DNA of 64,000 nt from Astragalus membranaceus (GCA_039519185.1 JAZGSX010000010.1:1488001-1552000), one strand, 5' to 3'. Counted from the first letter of the stretch, positions 19,752-33,003 are shown. The notes: generated by a model from the letters alone, not told the origin. Program-made: numbers and translations.

Positions 19752-22508
19752 TTAAACCTGAATATGGTTCAACACTAACCTGTTCCTTCTTGACTTAACT
19801 CTCAAATTAAGGTCTCTGAATGATTCCAACAAGGACATCTCGTGCATCATTAACTCTGCAGTATGGATAGACTTCCTACTTAAAGCATCGGCCACAACAT
19901 TAGCCTTACCAGGATGGTACTTCAATTCAAAATCATAATCCTTCAGGAATTCTACCCATCTCCTCTGTCTGTTGTTCAGCTCCTTTTGGTCAAACAAATA
20001 CTTAAGACTCTTGTGGTCACTAAAGACTTCGAAACGAGACCCATACAGGTAATGTCTCCAAATCTTTAGGGCAAACACAATCGCCGCCAATTCTAAATCA
20101 TGAGTTGGGTAATTCTCTTCATGCGGCTTCAATTGTCTGGAGGCATAGGCAACTACTTGTTGATTCTGCATCAGGACACATCCCAAACCCTTACCAGAGG
20201 CGTCGCAATAGATTTGAAATCCCACGGACGGACCTGGAAGAATCAGGACGGGTGCAGAAGTCAAACGACCCTTCAATTCCGTGAAACAATTTTCACAGTC
20301 TGAGTCCCAAACAAACGGCTGACCCTTGCGAGTTAACCGAGTGAGTGGAAGAACCAGCTGGGAAAATCCTTGAATGAATCTTCGATAATACCCAGCTAAT
20401 CCCAAGAAACTTCTTACCTCAGTAACCGTGGAAGGCTGCTCCCAGTCTATCACAGCTTCAATCTTACTGGGATCCACTGCAACACTTGTCTGAGATATCA
20501 CATGACCCAGAAACTTAACTTCGGGCATCCAAAAATCACATTTGGACGACTTAGCATACAACTTCTTTTCTCGGAGTACGTTCAGAACAATTCGGAGATG
20601 TTGCACATGCTCCTCAATCGTTTTAGAGAACACCAAGATATCATCAATGAACACTACCACAAACTGATCCAGATAGGGATTACAAATTCGATTCATATAA
20701 TCCATGAATACCGCTGGAGCATTTGTCAAACCGAAGGGCATCACTACAAATTCATAGTGTCCATACCTCGTACGGAAAGCGGTCTTCGGGACGTCCAAAG
20801 CTCGAACTCTGATTTGGTGATAGCCGGACCTCAAGTCAATCTTTGAAAATACAGAAGCTCCCCTCAATTGATCTAGCAAATCATCAATCCTCGGTAGAGG
20901 GTACTTGTTCTTGACAGTCACCTTATTCAATTGACGACAATCGATACACAATCTCATACTTCCGTCCTTCTTCTTGACAAGCAACACTGGAGCACCCCAT
21001 GGTGAGGCACTCGGCCGGATGAACCGTTTGGAAATTAGCTCTTCCAGTTGCACTTTCAATTCCCTCAACTCTAATGGCGACATTCTATACGGGGCTATAG
21101 AAATAGGTCCGGTGCCTGGAACCAACTCTATAGAAAATTCCACCTCACGATCCGGAGGAAATGAAGGAACTTCATCGGGAAACACATCAAGAAATTCATT
21201 AACAACTTGCACAGAAGATAAATCCTGACCTGTCTCAGTGGATGCAGACAGCATCATGACATAAGCTTCTGCGCCTTGGAACAGATAGTTACTGGCCGAA
21301 GTGAAAGAAATAACAGCTTCAGAATTGGGCGGTTGCAGCTCCACTGACTCGGAGGCGAAACCGATAGTTCGATGGAAGCAATCTATAGTCACATGGTTGG
21401 CCGTCATCCAACTCATTCCTAGGACGACGTCCATGCCCTTCATTGGTAAACAAATGAAGTCTACCACAAAATTCTTGTCTCCAATGGATAGAAGACAATT
21501 TTCACTTATCGCCTGGGTCTGACAACTACCCTCAGCAGCAGTCTTAATGGAGATTGGTTGAGGCAAAGGAGTTAAAGCCAATCTCAACCGTTCGACACAA
21601 ACTTGAGATATAAAACAATGGGTTGCACCTGAATCATATAAAATACTAACGGAGTTATTAAAAAGAGATCCCATACCCCTTAGTAGATTATCTGACGGTG
21701 TGACTTTCTGGGCGTCCAAAGTGTAAACCCTCCCATGGGTTGTAGTGGAACCTTCTTCTTGACCTCTCCTCTTTGGGCAATTAGCAGCATAATGTCCCTC
21801 CTTCTTGCAGTAGTAGCACTGAGTCGATCCCACTTGACACTTACCCTGATGGTACCTTCCACAGTTGGAGCATGCTCTGAACCTTGGTGAATTGGACGAC
21901 TGAATCTGCTTCCCTTTGTTGGAGTTGTACCTAGGACCCATTTGATTGTTGGATGATCCAACATTCTTCTTACTTTGATTGAATACTTTCCTACATGCAT
22001 ACAACCTCTTCAAATCACTTTCGGCTATATGAGCTTGCTGAACCATGGCCGCATAATTGGTATATGCAAAGGAACTTAGACTCTGAGCAATGTCTTCCCT
22101 TAACCCATACTTGTACCTATCGATCTTCCACTTGTCATTGGGGGCATAACCAGCCAATCCGAAGAATTGATACAACTCTTCAAACTTGGCGGAGTACTGA
22201 CCCACCGTTAGACTTCCTTGAGGGAGAGTTAAAAACTCATTCTCCTTTTCGAACCTCATTGCCGTTGGGAAGAACTGCTCCAAAAACACTTGCCTGAAAT
22301 GCTCCCAAGTCTGGGGAGTACCCATAGTCACCATCATAGCCCTAACATTAGTCCACCAATTGTGAGCCTCTCCTTTCAGCATATGGGATGCCAACCTTAA
22401 CTTGTCCTCATCCGTAACTTGCTTAGTCAGAATAATCTTCTCTATATCATCCAGCCAATGCTGGGCTTCCATGACAACCGGTCCTCCTTTGAACTCCGAT
22501 GGCTTCAT
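19752..22508 (-). CDS. gag-pol: Gag, protease, reverse transcriptase and RNase H of B
   Basis: 918 open codons. Capsid domain at residues 1-165. Nucleocapsid zinc knuckle [14 protein letters not shown] at 231-244, with a preceding Cys-rich stretch (213-224). Protease active site DSGA at 292-295. RT at about 480-675, with [17 protein letters not shown], a catalytic Asp at 558 and FIDD at 620-623. RNase H at about 764-880, with CDASGKGLG and [22 protein letters not shown] motif blocks and a final [14 protein letters not shown]. The first Met shown is internal: gag really starts at 22694, and a stop at 22563-22565 separates that piece. A second stop at 19752-19754 ends this segment before integrase. 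All catalytic residues I checked are present, so inactivity comes from the two stops. Confidence 0.95.
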   Translation of the reverse strand: MKPSEFKGGPVVMEAQHWLDDIEKIILTKQVTDEDKLRLASHMLKGEAHNWWTNVRAMMVTMGTPQTWEHFRQVFLEQFFPTAMRFEKENEFLTLPQGSLTVGQYSAKFEELYQFFGLAGYAPNDKWKIDRYKYGLREDIAQSLSSFAYTNYAAMVQQAHIAESDLKRLYACRKVFNQSKKNVGSSNNQMGPRYNSNKGKQIQSSNSPRFRACSNCGRYHQGKCQVGSTQCYYCKKEGHYAANCPKRRGQEEGSTTTHGRVYTLDAQKVTPSDNLLRGMGSLFNNSVSILYDSGATHCFISQVCVERLRLALTPLPQPISIKTAAEGSCQTQAISENCLLSIGDKNFVVDFICLPMKGMDVVLGMSWMTANHVTIDCFHRTIGFASESVELQPPNSEAVISFTSASNYLFQGAEAYVMMLSASTETGQDLSSVQVVNEFLDVFPDEVPSFPPDREVEFSIELVPGTGPISIAPYRMSPLELRELKVQLEELISKRFIRPSASPWGAPVLLVKKKDGSMRLCIDCRQLNKVTVKNKYPLPRIDDLLDQLRGASVFSKIDLRSGYHQIRVRALDVPKTAFRTRYGHYEFVVMPFGLTNAPAVFMDYMNRICNPYLDQFVVVFIDDILVFSKTIEEHVQHLRIVLNVLREKKLYAKSSKCDFWMPEVKFLGHVISQTSVAVDPSKIEAVIDWEQPSTVTEVRSFLGLAGYYRRFIQGFSQLVLPLTRLTRKGQPFVWDSDCENCFTELKGRLTSAPVLILPGPSVGFQIYCDASGKGLGCVLMQNQQVVAYASRQLKPHEENYPTHDLELAAIVFALKIWRHYLYGSRFEVFSDHKSLKYLFDQKELNNRQRRWVEFLKDYDFELKYHPGKANVVADALSRKSIHTAELMMHEMSLLESFRDLNLRVKSRRNRLVLNHIQV

Positions 22509-22562
22509 CTTCAGGAATTCTGAATAAACTTGCTTGGGATTAACTTGCGGCTCTGGGGCCTG

Positions 22563-22694
22563 CTAAGGTTGAGCTTGAGCATTCTGCTGCAATGCTACCA
22601 TGTCCTCCAGCATCTTTTGTTGTCTTTCCATCATGCCTTGCATCCAAGCAGCATGTGGATCCGTTGGTGGGGTGTTCCTTGATCCTCCTGCCAT
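22563..22694 (-). pseudogene. Gag N-terminus of B, cut by an in-frame stop
   Basis: ATG at 22694-22692 begins MAGGSRNTPP, matching the gag start of A, and runs 43 codons to a TAG at 22565-22563. The same frame then continues into the 918-codon segment. A has a Gln codon at this point, so the stop is a point mutation. Confidence 0.88.
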
Positions 22695-22825
22695 AATTCT
22701 GCAAATGATACACCAAGTATTAAGTTGATCAGTCTCAATGTCTCTTAGCATCATAAGAAGCATAATGGCAGAGTTACTCAAGGGACAAAACCACCCTAAC
22801 TAATCTAAGCCCGACTAGGTCGAAC

Positions 22826-22838
22826 TGCTCTGATACCA
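22826..22838 (-). other. Primer binding site of B (initiator Met tRNA type)
   Basis: TGGTATCAGAGCA on the minus strand, three bases from the LTR at 22842. Confidence 0.92.
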
Positions 22839-22841
22839 TAA

Positions 22842-25218
22842 TGTAACACCCCGATAAATTCTAACATATAGAATCACCGAAATGCACTAAATGGCATACA
22901 TCAGAGTAACTTCCTGTCATTGAAATATTGAACACAACTAAAACTTTCGATAATACATATCAAATGGTTCTCTGAACCTCATAAACTTCCTGAAAATGCT
23001 TATGTTTCAAAACTTAAGACTTGTACATATTCCTGGTGTTCAATACTCAAAACATAAAGTAGCGGAAACGATTTATAACTTATACATGATAGTTATACAA
23101 CCGATAACAAAAGTACTACAAAAGGGCAAGGGCCTAAAACAAGAAACATAGACTTTCGGACTCCTCGAGTCACACCAGTTAGCCGTGCTTTGTTGCCTTG
23201 GCCTTCCCCTGTTTCTCTGTAAAAACCACAAATATGAAGGGTGAGATAAACATTATCTCAGTGAGTCCTATCGAGACCCCTGACCAACTCTAACGGATTA
23301 TTATACTTAAATCTGAACTCGTGGCCCTAATAAGCGACCACGTGAATACTTGATGTTTTCTCGTAACTTGTAGCCCTAATAAGCGACTACTCGTTACATT
23401 TCTGATTTTCTTCTGATGTAGCCCTAATAAGCGACTACGGATCATATTTTAACTTGAACTTAGCACAACCCGAGATATAATGCTAGACAATCTTGATTGC
23501 CCAATATCTATGGAAACCCCAATCCGAAATTCTATTCGAATAATGCTAGGGTCCTAGCTTTGGATTCATGACTCCCCTCCACTAGGTATGCTAACAACTG
23601 GAGGATCGTCATCCTCGATATACACAGGGTATACCATCTACCTTTCCCCGAGGGAAAGTAACTTGATTTGTGTTTACATGAATTGAGAGTTTTTATCTCT
23701 TTATAGACTTACAATCAATTAGCTTTCATGACATGATGAACTTGAAGTTCGTTATCTTAACATGATTGGACTCAAAGTCCGTTAACATTTCTTGACTTGT
23801 GTTCTCACGCGTTCTCTAAGTACGGTTTTCGTCACATTCATAACACACAAGTTTTCTATCAAACATGATTAACTCCATGATATCAATCTTTACATTGTTG
23901 GGGAACCATAGGGAATGGATTAGAAGAGGATTGGAATCCTTTGGAATGGATAAAAAGGTACTTTGAATTTGAAGGTCAGAAAGTTTCACACGACCCGTGC
24001 GTGTAGGCGCACGACCCGTGCGACTTTGAACAATTTGTAAAAGATTTCCAAAAAGATACGCACGACCCGTGCGACTAAGCGCACGATCCGGGCGTTATCC
24101 AGTGAAATTGTAGAAAGTTCCAGAAACATACGCACGACCTGTGCGACTAGGCGCACGATCCGTGCGTGTTTAAAAATCCAGTTCTTGTCGTATCAGATGG
24201 AGGCGCACGACCCGTGCTCAGAGGCACACGATCCGTGCGTCTCTATCGGTTTCCAGAAAACAGGTTCTTTCATGAGTTGTTCCATTCCGTTCCGATTCCA
24301 ATATCCCTTCCGATCGAGACCCAACCTTAAACATGCATTGAAAACAGTATATCATCGCAATCTCAAATCAATCCAAACAATCAACCAAGTAACTTCATAT
24401 TTTTAAATCACAATCTTTTCGGTAAAACGGTTTTCAAAAGGTGGAGACTCAGAAAACACATGCATTCCCTAAGCGAGTTATAGAACTCACCCGAAGTGAT
24501 AAAAATCACAAACAATCACGGCAACAACTTGACTTTAATGAGAACTGAAATTACACGAACTTGCTCCGTAACGGTCCTTCTTGCTCTCACGAACTCCACG
24601 CCCTCTCCAATTCAAATCCCAGCTATTTGAGCTACTGACCTTCTTCCCTCATTACTTCGAACAGCAAGGTGAGGTCTCCCAAGGTGCTATTCTAGCTCTA
24701 AGATGACATGCAAGCCACTAGATGCACTACAACTTTATTTTTGCTCTATGAAGCTTTGGAGTGTGAAAATGGTGGATTGAGAAGGAGAAGGAGATAGGTT
24801 GCAACAGTGGTATCAATGGCCGCATAGTGGAGAGAAACATGACATGCATCAAACTTTTGGTTCCCACTCTTCTTCCTCCCCCTCGCGAGTTCTCTCCCTC
24901 TCTCTCAAGCTCCCTCTCTTCTATTCTTTCTTTCTTTTGCTGAAAACTAAAATGAGGTGTGTTGTGGTGTTAAGCTGGGTTATCACAAGTTAAAAGGTTG
25001 CAAAGACTAAAATACCCCTCAGCAATTAGTTCACTTCCCATACCATGACATGGTCTACTATAATAACTTAGCCAAATTCTATTAACTTAACACAATTATT
25101 CTAATTATGCATTACTATAGTTTTTATTTTTTTCTATATCACATAATTAATGCAAACTAATCAACTTAACCTCGTGCTATTTTAATTAAATCTGATTAGC
25201 TAATTAGGGGATGTTACA
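22842..25218 (-). repeat. 5' LTR of B
   Basis: TGTAACACCCC...GGATGTTACA. Contains three hairpin units (23321-23438), the GACG hairpin (23601-23616), CG-rich U3 phrases (23987-24240) and a pyrimidine tract near 24880-24940. Followed by the TGAAA duplication. Confidence 0.95.
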
Positions 25219-25223
25219 TGAAA
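25219..25223. repeat. Target site duplication of B, right copy (TGAAA)
   Basis: Matches 15727-15731. Confidence 0.93.
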
Positions 25224-25957
25224 TTTCGTGAAATCGGTGCCTATTTCGTAGAGAATTAAGTCTACTTTCCAATGAAACAAGAATCATTCAAAACGGAGTT
25301 CGATTGAGAACACAAAACCTAAAAAAACAGAACCTACTCACAGTTTGATTCCAGAAATTTGCCCTAACTTTGGAGACTCATAACTTGAGCTACACAACTC
25401 CAAATTGAATGAAACCAGTCCCAAAACGACCGGCTTTAAGTCTATTTTCAAGAACAATTAGCCACATAATTTTTGGATCAACCGAACAGTACCATTTTTT
25501 GAAGGACCGAAACAGTGTCCAGAAACGCACAAAAAATTATAAGCAAGTAAAACTCATTATGATCAATCACCAAATACCAATCTCAACATCACATACTTAT
25601 GCATTTTGTCAAACACCACATGAGCATATTAACTTCACCTTCAAAATTTATAGGGTAATATCATCAAACACCTTGTAGGCAACATATGTTCATGGTTCAC
25701 CTCAACACCAAACACCACAATTTCATCAAATTGAATCCAACATAATATCAACCATGAAATCAACACAACAATCAATCAATTAATTATCCTAGAACCTCAC
25801 CCACATAGAACACTCATCATATAGTCTATTATGAATGGAAGAGAGCCCCCTAACCTTAGGAAATTGAAGGAACTAAGCAAGACTCCTAGCAATCAACAAG
25901 AATCACCAACCAAGCTCCTTTCCTTGAATGATCTTCACGCAAAACCCTCCTCTTCTC
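25224..25957 (-). repeat. LTR fragment J', continuation right of B
   Basis: Resumes the sequence interrupted by B. It is AT-rich with no gene. The block GAGAGCCCCCTAACCTT at 25841 matches the start of fragment J at 13990. It ends where the CG-rich phrase of LTR C begins. Confidence 0.6.
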
Positions 25958-27556
25958 CACGCACGACCCGTTCCCAGGGGCGCACGGTCCGTGCGTGGCC
26001 ATCAGTATTTCAGAAATTCAGTTTTCGTATTCTATTGTCCATTCCGATCGTTCCCGTATCCATTCCGATTCACATCCGAACTTAATAATACATCAAAACA
26101 ATCATGGAAACCAATCAATCATCATATAGCAATCAACAATCATAACGACAATCAACGATTTAACTTAACCAAATCACATGATCTAACGATTCGAACAATG
26201 TTTTCATAAAAATGCGAGACCAAAACTCAGAGCATAACATACATGACCATAACATCCTAGTGAGTATAGAACTCACCTTTTGGCGATGAAAATCGCACCT
26301 AACGCCGAAACTTCGCGGACTCGAACGAACGGCAATCACACGAATCTTCTGGAATCTGCTCCTGCTGTTTCCCGCAACCAAACACCAATTTGCAACGAGT
26401 ATAACTCACTCAAATCTCAACCAAACTTAGCAACACGAGGGTCTACGGTGAAGGGAATTTTCTCTAGTTTCTGAAGGTGGAGGTTTCAAACACATGCATC
26501 CAATATCCAGAGAGTTATAACCAAAACAATGAAGCTGTGTCAAAACTGAGGCTGATTCTGAAATGGAACTTGGGAAGATGATATCTCCCTCAATTCTCAG
26601 TGAAACCAGATGTTTCTTGGGTCTAAACTGGAGCAATTTTTGTCTAGTTTCCAAAGAAATAAATATGGGCTTAATAGGAGGTCTGTACAAGGATTTACGA
26701 AGAAAACACTGAAGGGTGCCAAAACGGTTTTTCTGCAGAACATTTCCAGCAACCCAAAACCTTAACCAATGGTACCAACCAGATCCTAACTTCGAAATTC
26801 AAGTTACCAAGTGACAATGTGGTACTGAAATGAGGTTCTACAGCCTGAATCCCTAACATACAAGACCATCAACAGCTCCTAGAACTCTTCTTACCCACAT
26901 GCAACTAAGAACTCTACTTCTAGCAACTTTGAGCTTTGAGGGTTGTCTATGGAGATTTGGCTATGGATGTTTTGTGGGTTCTGAAATTAGATTCATTGGG
27001 AAGAGGAGAAGAAATGGATGAAGATGGTAGGTTCAGATGTCGCATGCATGGGGACCTTGAGGATTTGCTCTCCTCTCTTTCTCCTTCCCTCTCTCGCCAC
27101 TCTCTCTTCCTCCTCTCCCTATCTTGCTTATGCTTTTTGGCTGAACTGAAAATGAATGAGGTGCTTTTTGAAGGGTTGGGTTCAGCTGGGGGGATAAGTG
27201 GATTCATGTGAAATGTCTCTTATACCCTTCAGCTACTCACTACCCCATCCTAACTATCACATGACTCAATGAAATTAATTTAACTTCAACAATTAAGCAC
27301 ACAAGTACTAACAAGTAATTAAATAATTAATTTACTTCCTAAGCATAATATTTTCGATTATGTTAATTAATAACTTGACTCTTCGCTAATCATCCTATTT
27401 TCTATGACTCCTATTAGCTCCCAATAGTCTAACAAAAAGCAATTACTCATAATTCAACAAATCAAACATTTCATTTTATTTTCCACAAACTTAATTATTC
27501 ACCCAATATAATGCCATGCCAATATAATAAAAATAGCGAAAATAAGGGATGTTACA
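25958..27556 (-). repeat. 3' LTR of element C, lacking its U5 half
   Basis: Begins inside a CG-rich phrase (CGCACGACCCG...GCACG-GTC-CGTGC) and runs through a U3 pyrimidine tract (27066-27125) to the terminus GGATGTTACA at 27556, next to a PPT. The R/U5 half expected to the left is replaced by J'. Confidence 0.75.
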
Positions 27557-28191
27557 ATCACCCCAACTTGAAAGATTTTGTCCGCAAAATCGTCAAAACT
27601 ACCCAATAAACATTACCCTGAAGCTCTATCTTCCTTCATTCTCCTGCAAAAGTCAAACCCTAACTCCTCATTGAGGAACTTAAAGGGATTTCACCCCAAC
27701 TTGGATTGACCATAGTCAGTCCTACCTTCGCACATTAATGATCGAAGGAAATCATGATCGCATCAAAGAGCATAAGAAAAGAAGCAAGATATATTTTTAA
27801 AAGCGGTTTTGCTCTTTAGCGTAATCAAGTTTCCGTCCATACTTAATGTGACCTGAACTCTCTACATGATTTCTATGATTGAATCGGTTTCAAGAAATAA
27901 ACGGTAGCCCACAGCATCTTCGAACCATCACTGATGCCCACCTGTTGTTCCGGTACGGCATCTGTAGCCCTCTGCTCCTGCTGCGCGTTCTAATGAAACG
28001 AGAAGGCTAAAAGTGTGGGTCGACGGGGACGCTTCCCCTACCTCTACCAGCCATGATTCGGCGAAATATGCACAAAGTATTGAGTTGATCAGGCTCAATG
28101 TCTAATAGCATATTAAGAGGAATCACACTTAGAAGACGTAAGAGACTCTGGAATTCTAAGCCCGACTAGGTAGAACTGCTCTGATACCAAT
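27557..28191 (-). other. Internal region of element C
   Basis: PPT (AAGTTGGGGTGAT on the minus strand) at 27557-27569 and PBS at 28177-28189. Between them only a gag-start remnant is recognisable. Confidence 0.8.
28177..28189 (-). other. Primer binding site of C (initiator Met tRNA type)
   Basis: TGGTATCAGAGCA on the minus strand, two bases from the LTR at 28192. Confidence 0.88.
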
Positions 28192-28256
28192 TGTAACACC
28201 CCGATAATTTCTAACTTGTAGAAATTACCGAAATGCACTACTGGCATACATCAGAG
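28192..28256 (-). repeat. First 65 bp of the 5' LTR of C
   Basis: TGTAACACCCCGATAATTTC onward parallels B through GGCATACATCAGAG, then switches to satellite sequence. Confidence 0.8.
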
Positions 28257-31196
28257 GATTTGGCCCATAGTAAATAAACTGGTACAATTTTGTACCATTT
28301 TCTCGAGTTCTTACTTGTTCATACCATTTCGTGTGATTTCGTACCAGTTCATACCAAATCGTACGATTTGGCCCATATTGTACAAACCCGTATGAGTTCA
28401 TACCATTTTTTCGATTTTGTATGATTTGGAACCTTTTCATACCATTTCGTATGATTTCGTACCAGTTCGAAGCAAATCGTACGATTTGGCCCATATTGTA
28501 TAAGCTGGTACAATTTCGTACTACTTTCGTAAAAGTTTGTACCTTTTCGTACCTGTTCTTACAATTTCGTGTGATTTCGTACTAAATCGTACGATTTGAC
28601 TCAGTGTATCGACTGGAACAATTTTGTGCCATTTTTTTGACTTTGTACGATTTTGTACCTATTCATACCATTTCTGGTGATTTCGTACCAGTTCGAACCA
28701 AATCGTATGAATTGGCCCATATTATATAAACTGGTACAAATTTGTACCATTTCGTGTGATTTCGTACCAGTTCGGACCAAATCGTACGATTTGGCCCATA
28801 TTGTATAAACCATAGGAGTTTGTACCATTTTTTCGAGTTCGTACGATTTCGTACCTTTTCATACCATTTGTGTGATTTCGTACCAGTTCAAACCAACTCG
28901 TACGATTCGGCCCATATTAAATAAACTGCTACAATTTCGTACCATTTTCTCGAGTTCTTATTTGTTCATACCATTTCGTGTGATTTCGTTCCAATTCATA
29001 CAAAATCATACGATTTGGCCCAAATTGTACAAACCCTATGAGTTCGTACCATTTTTTCGAGTTTGTACGATTTCGTACCTTTCAATACCATTCCGTGTGA
29101 TTTCGTACCAGTTCGGAGCAAATCGTACGATTTGGCCCATATTGTATAAGCTGGTATAATATCGTACCACTTTTCCGAGTTCGTACTTGTTCATACTATT
29201 TCGTATAACTTTGTACCTTTTCGTACCTGTTCCTACCTTTTCGTGTGATTTCGTACTAAATCGTACGATTTGACCCATATTGTATCAAATGAAACAATTT
29301 TGTGCCATTTTTTCGACTTTGTACGATTTCGTACCTATTCCTACCTATTCATAGAATTTCGGGTGATTTCGTACCAGTTCAAACCAAATCGTACAATTTG
29401 GCCCATATTAAATAAAATGGTACAATTTCGTACCATTTTCTCGAGTTCTTACTTGTTCATACCATTTCGTGTGATTTCGTACCAGTTCAGACCTAATAGT
29501 ACGATTTGGCCCATATTCTATAAGCTGGTACAATTTTGTACCATTTTTTCTGAGTTCATTCTAGTTCATAGTATTTCGCATGACTTTGTACCAGTTCGTA
29601 CCTGTTCGTACATGTTCTTACCATTTCGTGTGATTTCGTACTAAATCGTACGATTTGATCCATATTGTATCAACTGGAACAATTTTGTGCCATTTTTTCG
29701 ACTTTGTATGATTTCGTACCTATTCGTACCTATTCATACAATTTCGGGTGATTTCGTACCAGTTCGAACCAAATCGTACAATTTTTCCCATATTAAATAA
29801 ACTGGTACAATTTCGTACCATTTTCTCGAGTTCTTACTTGTTCATACCATTGGCCCATATTGTACAAATCCGTATGAGTTCGTACCATTTTTTCGAGTTT
29901 GTAAGATTTCGAACCTTTTCATACCATTTCGTGTGATTTCGTACCAGTCCGGAGCAAATCGTACGATTTGGCCCATATTGTATAAGCTGGTACAATTTCG
30001 TACCATTTATTCCGAGTTCATACTAGTTCATACTATTTCGTATGACTTTGTACCAGTTCTTACCTGTTCTTACCTGTTCTTACCATTTCATGTGATTTCG
30101 TACTAAATCGTACGATTTGACCCATATTGTATCAATTGAAACAATTTTGTGCCATTTTTTCGAAATTGTACGATTTCGAACCTATTTGTACCTATTCATA
30201 CAATTTTGGGTGATTTCGTACCAGTTCGGACCAAATCGTACGATTTGGCCCATATTGTACAAACCGTATGAGTTTGTACCATTTTTTCGAGTTTGTATGA
30301 TTTCGTACCTTTACATACAATTTCGTGTGATTTCGTACCAGTTCATACCAAATCGTACGATTTGGCCCATATGGTACAAACTCGTATGAGTTCGTACCAT
30401 TTTTTCAGTTTTGTACGATTTCGAACCTTTTCAAACCATTTGGTGTGATTTCTTACCAGTTCGAAGCAAATCGTACGATTTGACCCATATTGTATCAACT
30501 GGAACAATTTTGTTCCATTTTTTCGACTTTGTACGATTTCATACCTATTCATACAATTTCGTGTGATTTCGTAGCAGTTCGGACCAAATCATACGATTTG
30601 GCCCATATTAAATAAACTGGTACAATTTTGTACCATTTTCTCGAGTTCTTACTTGTTCATACCATTTCGTGTGATGTCGTACCAGTTCATACCAAATCGT
30701 ACGATTTGGCCCATATTGTACAAACCTGTATGAGTTCGTACCATTTTTTTGATTTTGTATGATTTCGAACCTTTTCATACCATTTCGTATGATTTCGTAC
30801 CAGTTCGAAGCAAATCGTACGATTTGGCCCATATTGTATAAGCTGGTACAATTTCGTACTACTTTCGTAAACCTTTGTACCTTTTCGTACCAGTTCTTAC
30901 CATTTCGTTTGATTTCGTACTAAATCGTACGATTTGACTTAGTGTATCGACTGGAACAATTTTGTGCCATTTTTTTGACTTTGTACGATTTTGTACCTAT
31001 TCATACCATTTCTGGTGATTTCGTACCAGTTCGAACCAAATCGTACGATTTGGCCCATATTATATAAACTGGTACAAATTTGTACCATTTCGTGTGATTT
31101 CGTACCAGTTCGGACCAAATCGTACGATTTGGCCCATATTGTAAAACCATAGGAGTTTGTACCATTTTTTCGAGTTCGTACGATTTCGTACCTTTC
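28257..31196. repeat. TCGTAC-rich satellite array, block 1
   Basis: Units mostly of 109-117 bp, with shorter (79) and longer (about 138) variants. Each carries TTTGGCCCATATT, GGTACAATTTCGTACC, TTCGTACGATTTCGTACC and AGTTCGGACCAAATCGTACG. Within a unit a 10-11 bp word close to ATTTCGTACC is repeated about ten times. As 117 is a multiple of three, frames stay open on both strands; these are not genes. 29270-31196 is repeated at about 36139-38063. Confidence 0.95.
31192..31196. repeat. Target site duplication of D, left copy (CTTTC)
   Basis: Right copy at 33800-33804. Confidence 0.92.
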
Positions 31197-31444
31197 TGTA
31201 ACATCCTCAAAATAATTAATCGAATTATTTGGATGTTAACCCAATTAAAGTAATTTAGTACTTAACGGGTAAATTTATCGAGTGCTAAAATTATTTATTG
31301 GTTGTCATCGGATCGTTAACCGGATAATACGGGTCAAGGAAGTTTTGGAATCGAAATAGGAGATTTAGATCAATATGGTAATTGGATCACGTTACCACGT
31401 ATATATTAAATAAATATATATATATGTGTACGTGTGTGTGTGTT

Positions 31445-31567
31445 AAAAAGAAAAGAAAAGGAATTAAAAGAAAGGAAAGGAAAGAACAGCGAGAGACAGA
31501 GAGAAAAAGAAAGAAGAAAAGAGAAGAAAGAAGAAAGGGTGAGGAAGAAGAAGGGGAAAAGGGGAGG
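31445..31567 (+). repeat. U3 purine tract of D
   Basis: About 120 bases almost wholly A and G on the sense strand. Equivalent tracts exist near the U3 start of A, B, C, E and I. Confidence 0.88.
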
Positions 31568-32351
31568 ATTTGCGCTCATCAAAACGACTTCCTTCCAACA
31601 CGAAAAACGCTCAGCGTTACTCCCTCTTCGATTTGGTACCAACATCAACATCATCAACTCTCTCTCTCTCTCACTTTGCCATTTTCGGAATTTGGAAGAA
31701 ATTGAGGTTTGTTGATGGTTCAAGCTCAAGGATGGCTTGGGATGGAGTTTGGCGCGAACCCAAGGATGATGGATCGTTGATTGAGGTTCGATTGAAAGAT
31801 TGGAAGCGAGTTGAGTGATTTGGGGTTTTGGTGAATAGTGTCATGGAGGTTAGGGGAGGAAGATGATGAATAGTGCATTATAGAGGTCTCGGGATTGAGC
31901 GGAAAGGTGGAAAGCGTTGGAAGCGGATTCGGGTGTCGCCGGAGCGAGGAATGGATTCAGGGAACGTTCGTGTGGTTTTGTCGGAAAAGCGGTTTCGCGT
32001 AAGTCTCAGTGATTTGGCCAAGTCTCGGTGATTTTGAAGTCTCGGTGTCGACACACGCTTCGAGGGTGAGTTTTACTCACGCTTAGGATGTTTTTATGTT
32101 TCGAGTATTTTTACGTCAATTGATATCGAGAGATCTTGAGTCAAAACCGCTATTTGGAAAATATGTCGTTTTTGATAAAAACCGTTTTGATTGAGACATT
32201 GATTGATTTGAATGATTGTGTGATATTGGTTGAATCTGTTTTCTGTTTGTTTGGACTGTTTTCAATCGGAACGAGAATCGGAATTAAGCGGAATCGCGGT
32301 TTTCGCGCGAAACCGCCAAAATCTGCCCTTGACAGAACCCATGCTGTCAAC

Positions 32352-32451
32352 CCACACGCCACTTGCGCGCCACGCGCCACTCGCGCGCCAGTTGACAGGT
32401 TTTACTGCCAGTTCGCGCGCCGCTTGCGCGCCACGCCCCACTCGCGCATCA
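32352..32451. repeat. CG-rich phrases in U3 of D
   Basis: Repeated GCGCGCCAC and CGCGCGCC words in two blocks around TTGACAGGTTTTACTGCCAG. Same position as the GCACG palindromes of A/B. Confidence 0.8.
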
Positions 32452-32833
32452 CTTTGCAGATTTTCAGCAATCAAACACTGTTTTTCGTTTCGCGATAACT
32501 TTTGATCCGGGAACCCGATTGAGGTGTTCTAAGATGCGTTGGAAAGCTTATTCAGAGGCCTAACTGAATATTCTATTTTTAAGGCAAAATGAACTGTTTT
32601 TGATATTAAAAATTATGTTGAAAAGTGTCGAGTTAGTATGCGAGAGCGAATGTGGACTTAATGTTTTTATCGAAAAGAAAGCGGACTATGAGTCCTATGT
32701 GATATTGTATAAATGACACGGGATGATTGTTAAATCATCTAAACCGGTCTATGGTACGTTCTATTTATTGAACTATGTAACTGACGCGGGATGATTATTA
32801 TTTAAATCATCTAAAACGGTCTATGATTCACGA

Positions 32834-32892
32834 TATATAAATTATATCGAATATAGGAGTTAGCCCAAATGCGGGTGGATATATATATATAC
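32834..32892 (+). promoter_or_regulatory. TATA region of D
   Basis: Two candidates: TATATAAAT at 32834 and an (AT) run at 32880-32892. The GACG hairpin follows the second by 13 bases. Confidence 0.5.
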
Positions 32893-32904
32893 TAGATCGA
32901 GTTT

Positions 32905-32916
32905 GGGTGACGACCC
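32905..32916 (+). other. GACG-loop hairpin of D
   Basis: GGGT-GACG-ACCC. Identical in E and F; changed in a pairing-preserving way in B. Confidence 0.7.
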
Positions 32917-33003
32917 ATGAGGTTGACATACTAGGCGGGGAAGTCATGATCCCTTACCCTTGGCCCGTAAGCCATTAGGGAAAGTACTATTTGTAAAGGG
33001 GTT

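Larger units (their letters stand above)
15732..25218 (-). mobile_element. Complete Tekay/Del-like Ty3/gypsy retrotransposon B
   Basis: 9.49-kb minus-strand element with a 5-bp target duplication TGAAA. LTRs are 2556 bp (left, 3') and 2377 bp (right, 5'). Order in transcript direction: 5' LTR, PBS, gag, protease, RT, RNase H, integrase with chromodomain-like tail, PPT, 3' LTR. This order and the C-terminal chromodomain identify a chromovirus, and the tail resembles the Tekay/Del clade. LTRs are about 98-99 percent alike by eye apart from three indels, so the insertion is fairly young. Two in-frame stops interrupt the polyprotein. Confidence 0.95.
25958..28256 (-). mobile_element. Minimal Tekay-like element C
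   Basis: The 3' LTR (left), a 635-bp internal region with PPT and PBS, and the first 65 bp of the 5' LTR (28192-28256) remain. The 5' LTR stops where the satellite array starts. No pol is present. A short gag-like start (MAGRGRG) reads from 28056 on the minus strand. Confidence 0.75.

Noticed and set aside
31382..31729. Lys/Glu-rich frames in solo LTR D
   Set aside because: Translation of the U3 purine tract. Open on both strands.
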